Shown piece after piece: positions 56,089 to 64,000 of a stretch of 64,000 nucleotides of DNA. Made by a program: the position numbers and the translations under genes. The notes beneath the pieces were generated by a model. That model saw only the letters and a program-made list of their open reading frames with translations, ran no database searches and had not been told where the DNA came from. Numbering within the stretch: position 1 is the first letter of the stretch; each line of letters starts with the position of its first letter. The DNA comes from Drechslerella dactyloides (Eukaryota > Ascomycota > Orbiliomycetes > Orbiliales > Orbiliaceae), in contig JAGTWJ010000019.1 in the NCBI GenBank assembly GCA_020064725.1, positions 744,001 to 808,000 on the forward strand, given 5' to 3'.

Positions 56089-58150
56089 CTTATGTAAGAG
56101 ACCACCGTGTAGTCGAGAGTAGGGTTTTCAGTCGGCCAAGATCAGGAGCATTGTCCAAAGATTCTTCCTGAGGCTTTCCTGTTAACAGGTTCCCGGTTGC
56201 TGAGGTTGTCGGTGACAATGGTCAGGTTATCGAGAGGTGATGATGCTTGTCTATTCGGTGATGCTAGTAGCTAGCTATATTTGCCAGTCAATCCAGTTAG
56301 CAGCCAACCAACCAAGTCGAAGCCCGTAGCGTACCCACCACGAAAGATGATTAATCCTGGTCGGCATCGTCAGTCCTAGTGCAGTCGGCGTGATAAAAAT
56401 CGGTCTGTATGGGCGATGGCAGCGGGTGGTCTTGTAGCAGCAACGACCAAAATTGAATTTAATTTGATGGTAATTGACTTTGAGGCGGCTGTGTTGGTAC
56501 CCAAGTTGGAAGATGCTGCATTATTACAATAGAACGCTGCCTTCTGATTCACTCTTATTCGGAAAGCCATTCTAATACCTAAATTTAGGCTCATGGGAGG
56601 ACATCGACGCATCGTTATCAACATGCCTTTCAATAATAACTGCTCTGATATAATGGTACACACTGACTCCCAATCTCTGTCTACATTGTTAGCGGTACTG
56701 ATGAGCTCCAATGCAGACGGGATCCGGAAGCTTTTAAAAGGCAAATTATAATCTATTTCAAGCAGAATGGGCGACAAAACCAAAAAATTGAAATGGGCAC
56801 ACACGACGCATTCCGAATCACGTACAAGCATTATGCGGATATCCTGCCAAGACAGTCCTATCCAATGGCCGCCTAAGTCTTGAAATCTACTTCGCAAGTC
56901 AAAATCTGCCATCTGTAGGATGAACACGATATATGCCATACTACGTAATATAGGTCAAACTAATTGTTTGACAGGATTTGTGCTCGCTCTGGTGTCCCAG
57001 CATGCATTTCTCCTGGGAGACTGATATAGAATAGCGAATGCGCATCGCAATATCGGTGTTATAAGACCAACTCGAAGGGTGTTGTTTGCGCAAAATGCCA
57101 CAATACTCTGCGAACAGCTATCTTCCTGCATTCGGGGTACGATTACAGTATTAATATTAGTGCATATAGTATAAATTGTATGAGATGGATATAATGCAAG
57201 CTAACTGGTGCTAATATACAAAATACGGTAAGAACTTTTAGGGGACTACATAAAATGAGACTCGAGACCCGGAGGCGCGAAATGATGACTGATCACGATT
57301 ATGAGCCATAGTTGTGGCCTGCTGGTTAGCTAGTATCGAGTACATGTATGCACATTACATGTGCATACATGTACGCGAGATGATCGATCCTTGCCATCCC
57401 TGGTTCGCGGGGAAAGATCAGTCCAATATTGCTGAGTGCACGAGCGAGTGGGAGCCAGCAGGACCCCATATCCGCTTCGCCGTCCGGGTGCCTCCCTGCA
57501 TAATCCTTCAGTGCAGCGCACGCCGGTGCATGGCGCGCTTCAACCTGTCGCTCTGGGCCAAGCGAATGGCTTCAGCTACCCGATATGCAGCACCGGACCT
57601 CTTCGACCGAGCAGGAGCGGACGATAGTAACCAGGGGTCTGCACGCGGCACCTCGAAGCAGTCGGCATTCGCTTCAGAGCACGCGCTTGGAATGGAAAAG
57701 CTGGTCACTTGCTCCATCGACGCGCAATGCGCAGAGCATGATCTTGGATAGGTGTGTGGAGCTGGAGTATCGGATCCAGCTCGGCCCGGGAGGCCTCGAA
57801 AGGCTGGCGCGCGTTGCGGGTCGTCGCCCGGCGAGCAAACGGAAACGCGGTCATGTGACCGGCAACGCACGGCGCCAGCTCCACGCGGAGGGATGGAGTC
57901 TCCAGATTCGGCTGCCCGTGAGATGTTTCCTGTAATCCGCCAGCTCTCGAGCTCTCCCAACCCCTCCATACCGCCGTCGACCTGACATCCTCCCTTGCTC
58001 CCACCGATAGAGCACCCTCGTTCGCATTCCCGCCAGCACCAAAGACTCGCTCGCACGTGTCCTGTTCCGTAGTCCGGTCGAACGTTAGCACGAACAACAG
58101 CTGTCCGTACGGCTGCGAGGCATTGGGATCAGCGGACGGAACCCGGCAAG
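56089..58150. other. 2-kb intergenic region upstream of SEC1
   Basis: The left part is AT-rich with a 187-codon minus frame (56939-56376) that has no motif. The right part is GC-richer with many overlapping open frames (57.3-58.1 kb), probably promoter and leader of SEC1. It contains the perfect inverted repeat at 57340-57374. Confidence 0.5.
57340..57374. repeat. Perfect inverted repeat, 16-bp arms
   Basis: GTACATGTATGCACAT at 57340-57355 is followed by a 3-base spacer (TAC) and its exact reverse complement at 57359-57374. The 35-bp palindrome lies about 780 bp upstream of the SEC1 start. Confidence 0.9.
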
Positions 58151-60771
58151 ATGGCGACCACATCGAGCCACCACCCGGCATCGGATCTCATCAAGCTGCA
58201 GAAAGAAGGTAGGATACCTCTGTTGCCTCAGCATACTTGAACATGGTTTAGAAAGCTGACATTCGGGCGTCACAGTCATTCTAAACGCGATAAAGAAGAC
58301 ACAGCCTGTCGGACAGGTGAGCCGAAAGCATTCACAGCCGCCCACACGCAAGCCCTTGGTTCGACACCGCTGACGTAGAAAGACAGTGGAGATATGTCAT
58401 CGCAGATACCGAAGCACTCGCTCTCATCGATCAGGTCGTGCATAGGGACGAAATCATAAACCAGAATGTTGCCGGTACGGCGGATCCTGCGGCTCACCAA
58501 GTGAGGTGGACTCTCGCGGCTAATGTTCTCTCTAGGCGTGGAGGAGCTACAAACCAGGCGAACGCCCCATTCGGACATGGAGGCGGTCTACTTCCTGACC
58601 CCGAAGAACCATATTCTGGAATGCCTCTTATCTGAATTTAAGCGGCCAAAGCCACGGTATCTCAAGGGACATTTGATTTGGACTTCGAGTAAGGTCTGGC
58701 GTTCTGAACATATATGAGCACCCTCTGACAACAATTCGTACGAATAGGCCCCTCGGAACATATCAGACATCGCCTAGGTCGACAGGTGCAGACGAGCCAC
58801 CATTGGATCCAGAGCGAGAGAATATTACCGATCAACTTCTGCCCGGTCGAGAGCAACGTCTTCACTTTCCGCGACCCAAAATCGTTCTTCCCACTATATA
58901 ATCCGAAATGCGACGGTTTGGCGCAGTACGAGTTTGTGGAACTTGCCAAAAAGGTAGTCATTTTAAACTTACATCACCGAGTATGAGCCTGCCAGAAGCT
59001 AATGCTGTGAATAGATCGTCGGAATATGCGTCGCGCTGGAGGAATTCCCTGTTGTCCGATACTTCCTAAGCCCACATCTTACGCACAGAGCGCGGAAACT
59101 ACCACAGATGATTGCCATGGCTGTCCAACGGGAACTCGAGATGTATTCACAATACATGCACGAGATGGGACAAGCATGGCCGCCACCTGAGACCGGGAGG
59201 CCGAGAGGCACATTGTTCATCGTTGACCGAAGCATGGATCCTGTGGCACCGCTGCTACACGAATTTACCTATCAGGCGATGGCGCACGACTTGCTACCGA
59301 TCAAGAACGACGCTGGAAAATTGTCATATGCGCCGGCTTCATCAGACGGGAGGCCGATGGTTTTGAACGAGGACGACAAAGTGTGGACGAAAGTGCGGCA
59401 TTTGCATATGACAGATACAATCAACACGGTGATGAAAGACTTGGATAAGTTTATCAAGGACCATCCAGAGTTTCAGAGCGCGTAAGTTTGAGATAATCTC
59501 ATTAGATGGGGTTCTTGCGACGCTAATGCTGTGACATAGTGAGAACGCGAATACGGTGTTTGCGCTCAAGTCAATGTTGGCGGCCTTACCTCAATTCTCG
59601 GCAACAAAAGACGCCTACGAGCTCCATCTGACGATGGCTAAAGAATGTATGGATATTTTTGGGGTTAATAAACTGGCAGATGTTGCAGATCTGGAACAAG
59701 TAGGAGAGACGAGATCCGCTGTTATCCTGTCGAACCACAACTAACGCCAACTAGAACCTCGCTACCGGACTCGATTCACAAAACAAGAAATCCCAAGGCC
59801 TCACAGAGCAAATTATCCGCTTGTTGGACAGCCCAACAACTGAGTATGACAATTTATCAGCACCCAAGAAGCAAGACTGCATGCTAATATTGAATTTTAA
59901 TAGGCCCGGCAACGTTCGTCTTCGCTTAATCATACTATACCTTCTTTGGAGGGACGGGCTCATTCCCCTTGACATCGAGAAGCTCTTCCACCATGCGAAA
60001 ATCACCAGTCCCCTGAAATCCGCCCTATACAATCTTGACCTAGTCGGTGTACGGGTCCTCAAACAACTAAAGGAACCGAACAGGCCATGGTACAAACATC
60101 CACCACCAGCCGCGAAACTACAACCGGTACCAGATGGGATGGAGCTGTCGCGCTTCGTGCCAGCTGTCAAAACGATGTTGGAAGACCATATGAAGGGCAC
60201 GCTGGAATTTGAATCGTTCCCCTTCACGGATGCTGCGGCCGCAGCTGAGGCAGCGGCACAAGCCGGCCCACAGGCGTCGCTGCGCAGCGCCAAGCCGACA
60301 TGGACGAATCGGCGAACGGGAGGCGGTGAGCCGAAACAGCGGTTGATTGTATTCGTGGCCGGCGGAGCAACGTACTCGGAAGCGAGAGCGTGCTATGAGG
60401 TTGCCCATGCATCCGGGCGGGACGTCTACCTTGGCAGCTCGCACATGGTGTCGCCGAATGAGTGGCTGGAGCAGCTGGCGTCAGGGCGGGAAGACCGTAT
60501 CCTGCTGTCGCTAGATGCCGATCAGCCGCCGCCGAAGACACCATCGTTTCTGTTCGATCCGGACCCGGAGCCCAAGAGGCCGCCGCCAAGACCGCAGGGG
60601 TCGGGAAGCAGTGGGTCGATTCCACAGGTCAGTGGTGCGAGCGGCGGGAGGGTGCCGCAGGTTGGGAGTAGTGGGAAGGTGCCGCAGGTCGCGCCTGGTG
60701 GGAAGACGCCGCATGCCGCGCCGGTGCAGAATGCTAAGCCGAGCAAGAGCGATAAGCGGAAAGGCCGGTAG
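58151..60771 (+). CDS. sec1: SEC1/Munc18 family protein, exocytosis
   Basis: Binds syntaxin/SNARE assemblies and promotes vesicle fusion at the plasma membrane. Eight exons: 58151-58208, 58276-58316, 58387-58474, 58536-58688, 58748-58953, 59015-59481, 59540-59699, 59755-60771; phases all fit, 729 aa (yeast Sec1 is 724). The start MATTSSHHPASDLIKLQKE is followed by VILNAIKKTQPVGQWRYVI and DMEAVYFLTPKNHIL. Also seen are QSERILPINFCPVESNVFTF, LFIVDRSMDPVAPLLHEFTY (the family hallmark), RLRLIILYLLWRDGLIPLD and RLIVFVAGGATYSEARACYE. After the domain, about residue 655 onward, is a Pro/Gly/Ser tail with repeated PQV units and a basic end. First exons are short, as in other fungal Sec1 genes. Confidence 0.95.
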
Positions 60772-61483
60772 AGAGATCGTGGTTTCACAGGTATTATTTG
60801 TAACGCTTGCCGAGGGTGGTGGGATTCTATAGTTTCGGTGTTTTAGCTTGAGTATCTATTACCGTATTTTGGTGAATCTCTGTGGCTCCCTTCGCTTTGC
60901 GCATGCTGTCTTTGCCCGCGATTGGGTAGTCAGGAAGTCGGGGTTCATGGTTACTTCGGGCCCGGTTGCATCGGGAGAAAATATCCCATATTGTGTATTG
61001 ACCCGGAGCTGTGATGTCGTTGAGTTTAGCGGGACAATGGGCCTACGGCGGCGGCACTGGTATCTAAATACAAGCAATTTCAGTTTGAGCGGATTTGGGC
61101 AAATGTGGTCTCGTAAACCAGACTCTCCCTTTTACGGGCAAATGATGTGAAAGCAATCTGAGATGACTCCCGTCGCAATATCTCTCAACGGAGCTACCAT
61201 GCGATTTTGAAATGCTGCTATGCGCAGACCTCCCGAGATATATAAATAGCTACGTATATCCGAGTACTGACATCCCAATCTCCAATACAGACTATTTGAA
61301 TATATGTTATAAGTGGCTTAATTAAAGTCGGAGGGCGTCTAGCTTGCGAGACAAGTTAAAGTCTATAGTGGCAGTACTAATACATAGTCTCTGGAACCTG
61401 GCAACGACGCCGCAATGTATATATATCGTTATGCAAGATCATCAATAATCCCAACATCAATCGGCGTATCCGTACTTTACATC
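60772..61483. other. SEC1 3' flank, convergent intergenic region
   Basis: 712 bp between convergent genes; it includes copy B of the short dispersed element at 61097-61144. Confidence 0.55.
61097..61144 (+). repeat. Short dispersed element, copy B, with flanking 9-bp direct repeat
   Basis: The direct repeat GGGCAAATG at 61097-61105 and 61136-61144 encloses a 30-bp core (61106-61135) containing TGGTCTCGTAAACCAGAC and, further on, a CCCTTTTAC end. It shares 15 consecutive bases and a CC-TTTT end with copy A, while the flanking repeats differ. Confidence 0.6.
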
Positions 61484-63073
61484 CTATCGTGAAAAGTATT
61501 CTTCAATCGACACGCAGAAATCTAAGTTCCATATACCTCTGTGATGGTGCCGAAAACAATGAGAGACTGTATCCGCGACTTGGGGGTATTGATAGCATGC
61601 AGCAAGGTCGGGTCCAGTTTCAGACCCCGAGACTCGCTCGAAAGCATTCCAAAGCAGCCAGTAGAACTCTGTAGCTACCAAACGAAGTTGGTCGCGGTCG
61701 CGGTCGTCGCTAGGTCGGTCTGGGAGCTGTTGTGTCTTTGTTGGCGATATACCTTTCTCAGTGCTTCGCTCCACCGGCGCACGGTTCTGGCTGGCATCCG
61801 TATTTGTAGAATCTGCACTAGACCTGTGCCGCTTTCGAAGTTTGAAGGATTTCCCGAAGCTTCCCGCCAGCTGCAGTGCACCGAGTTGATTGACGTAATT
61901 CGGGCCCTCAAGCCGCATTGGCTGCTCACCCTTCTGCCGCTCCCAGACTGTATACTTATTCCTGAGGCCTGCGTCCCTTAGTCTCCCTATGAATTCTACT
62001 TGCTGTTGGAATGGAAACTTTGCCAGGGCGGGATGACCGATGTGGAGATCATTGGGGTCTGGTAAGCGGTCCCTCGTTGGGTCATATTTAGGTTTTGAGC
62101 CCATCCATATCATTCTAGAGCCGGTCTGGCTGTGCTGCCACTCATAACTCGGATGGGCTTTTTTGATCGCATCGGGAATGCTATTAAGGGCGTCCTGGTA
62201 ATCTTTGACGGGAATCGCTGTATCTCGTGAGGGTTGGCTTGTGGTTGGGTAGCAGCGACAATCTAGCCAATATAAAGGCATGAGTATGCTTTATTAGTTG
62301 ACTCGATCTATACTAAATTGCTTATGTTCGGTATATAAATATCTATATCTTGATTGATACTTCACTAATACATTCTGGCTGGCCAGCATGCAGTACCGTC
62401 CGTTTGCAATTTGTAAGCTAAGGGTCATGTATCCAGGGTCGGACTTACTCCACCAGTCGCGGCACTGATCACGGCGATAATCGTCACAGAACGGCCTTCT
62501 ATTACTTTCCATATCCGCGGTTCCCGCAGCGTTGCCGATGGTTAACTCACCAGTCTCCGGGTCACATGTGCAAGACCTGCAGGCATTAATCCTCCTGTAG
62601 TGAGCCGCTCTAAAGTAGGCGCGGTTATTGACATTCCGGGGGTCCGGGCGTCGACGTAGCATAAAACGCGGAGCTCCATGAAAGGTCGGGTAGTGGTTAG
62701 GATCGGGGTCCATGCGATCCAGGACATCTGGCGCGCTCGCACAGTCTATATACCATCCTGCAAAAATTGTCCAGTCGACCCTTTTATCGAGGCCGGACCT
62801 TCGCTGTGGGGATCCTTCATTCGCCTGGCGCAACGGCGTAGGCTCAGAAGTTCGACGGATATCTGACTCGCGCAGTCCCTTAACCAGCTGTGGTACCGGA
62901 TCGTTCAGAAGTCTCGTTGTTTTATCGGGGATCTTATTTGTATCGGGTGTCTCGGGTTGTTCCGGGAGGTAATTCCCCTCATGGGTAAGGGCTCGGCCCG
63001 GCGTCGCCAGCACTGCGGCTGATCTCGTCCATATTACAAGTGATGTTGAAATAAGAAAAAGGAATCGTAACAT
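61484..63073 (-). CDS. Predicted secreted Cys-rich protein of unknown function
   Basis: Minus-strand exons 62314-63073 and 61484-62262 (51-bp intron with an ACTAAT branch-like site) give 512 aa in phase. The N-terminus MLRFLFLISTSLVIWTRSAA followed by VLATPG is a good signal peptide with cleavage near residue 23. A Lys-Arg at 97-98 (SGLDKRVDW) fits a Kex2-type processing site, leaving a mature domain rich in Cys (111, 165, 168, 170, 196, 204, 228, 255, 257), including INACRSCTCDPETGEL. The C-terminal part is Cys-poor, basic and likely disordered. I know no matching family; a secreted effector-like or toxin-like role is possible but unproven. Without the splice, the first exon would end five codons later. 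Confidence 0.6.
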
Positions 63074-64000
63074 TCTTTGCTGTGAAGTTGAATATATAGC
63101 TTCTTGCTCTCCGGTAGAACCGAACAGTTACAAGATACGATTGCAAGTCGATGATAGAACCGCTGGCGCTCGGGACTGAGTGAAGTCGAGCAGATGTGCC
63201 TTCAATTCACATAATTGGGTGCTTACCACTTCATTTGACGTGGAGAGCACATACACATATATATAAGCATACCGTAGCCGTTAGGGTTTTGTATCGGTCG
63301 CCCCTAGGCTGTTGCTGTGGCGTGGATCCAAGCCGTAAATATTTAGCATTGACTTGAGTCCCAACGCCTCAGTAGTAACGGTCGTGATCTGTATCGCAGT
63401 ATTTCAGGTGTATTTTTAGTCATACGGAGCCAGCCACCAGCTCAATTAAATGTAACCCACGAAGACAGACAACGGAACGAAATTAATTGCCCGGTAAACT
63501 AAACTGCGACGGCGAAGGGAACGAAACTTCTCTATTGCGATATAATAATATATATTGTATGCATGTTGGTGTTAGCCGGTGCCATAAATCCAACCTTCAT
63601 TGTGCAATTGATTGCCACACATTAACTAAGTAGTTGGTATACCAATATCTATCTTTCCAGCCACCAACGCGGTTCTGGCGCAGACCTAGGCCGCCAACTT
63701 TTCAGCTTAATTTCGCAAAGCTTGAAGCTCACCGCGTGAGCGTTTTATGTGCACAAGCATTAGTCTATCGCCTGATCAGTGCAACAACCTTGCCAAAAAT
63801 AGCCACTTTATCACCTAGGTGCTTTGTATTCAACTCGGACCACTTTCAAACAGCACAAGTATTCCGCGCAGCTTCAGGAAAGAGCCCCATCTAGTTTCCT
63901 GGTTTCCCTAACCTGCAGCTTATCATAATACGAAGTAGACTTGAAAGCTTCCATCTGGAAATCTGTACATAGGCGAGCAACCCTTGCCATTAGAAGCTTT
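63074..64000. other. Right-edge region
   Basis: Promoter of the secreted-protein gene and AT-rich DNA. No gene was seen before the window ends. Confidence 0.5.

Noticed and set aside
56376..56939. 187-codon minus-strand frame
   Set aside because: No motif and no convincing protein character; isolated frame in AT-rich DNA. Could be revisited with expression data.
57508..58181. Overlapping minus-strand frames of 158-182 codons before SEC1
   Set aside because: They occupy the likely SEC1 promoter and leader, are mutually overlapping in different frames, and show no motif.
1..64000. CRISPR arrays, rRNA genes, phage or bacterial operons
   Set aside because: The window is eukaryotic nuclear DNA with spliced genes; no regularly spaced repeats or rRNA sequence were seen.

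Overview
The window looks like nuclear DNA of a filamentous ascomycete (Pezizomycotina). Genes are split by short GT-AG introns of mostly about 45-110 bp, often with recognisable branch sites. The gene set includes a Ca-binding external NADH dehydrogenase, hamartin/TSC1 (absent from budding yeast), DBP10, OCA1, SEC1, an HNWD/NLR-like N-terminal domain fused to ankyrins, and a DIM1 protein of the filamentous-fungal type. I cannot place it more precisely. All exon joins below were read by eye and checked for frame and phase only; none is backed by transcript data.

Layout. 1-8.6 kb: one G-patch gene (minus), otherwise gene-poor. 8.6-11.2 kb: external alternative NADH dehydrogenase. 14.7-16.0 kb: a membrane-anchored GT8 glycosyltransferase behind a long pyrimidine-rich leader. 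18.7-20.6 kb: divergent pair uL23m (minus) and OCA1 phosphatase (plus). 21.0-22.1 kb: RPA2. 22.1-25.1 kb: AT-rich, no gene seen. 25.1-29.3 kb: divergent pair U2 snRNP B'' (minus) and DBP10 (plus). 29.3-35.5 kb: an AT-rich accessory island with a large NLR-like ankyrin protein, a smaller gene that is a partial paralogue of its central region, and a decayed Zn2Cys6-like motif. 35.8-37.7 kb: RNase H2 subunit C and DIM1, head to tail. 39.4-50.7 kb: three minus-strand genes, TSC1, FAD synthase and SUV3. 51.9-54.9 kb: an unrecognised multi-exon gene (697 aa in the best model). 55.5-56.1 kb: a small probable mitochondrial protein. 58.2-60.8 kb: SEC1. 61.5-63.1 kb: a Cys-rich predicted secreted protein.

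How the genes relate. Most are single-copy housekeeping genes with no evident pathway cluster. Mitochondrial functions (NDE, uL23m, SUV3, the 178-aa protein) and RNA processing (U2B'', DIM1, DBP10, G-patch) recur, but they are scattered. The candidates for undescribed biology are the NLR-like ankyrin gene with its truncated neighbour, the 697-aa orphan, the secreted protein, and a dispersed short motif. Two copies of that motif consist of a 30-bp core inside different 9-10 bp direct repeats, downstream of the NADH dehydrogenase and SEC1 genes. Several genes also have tiny coding exons (4, 4, 7, 15 and 17 nt) that automated annotation would easily miss.
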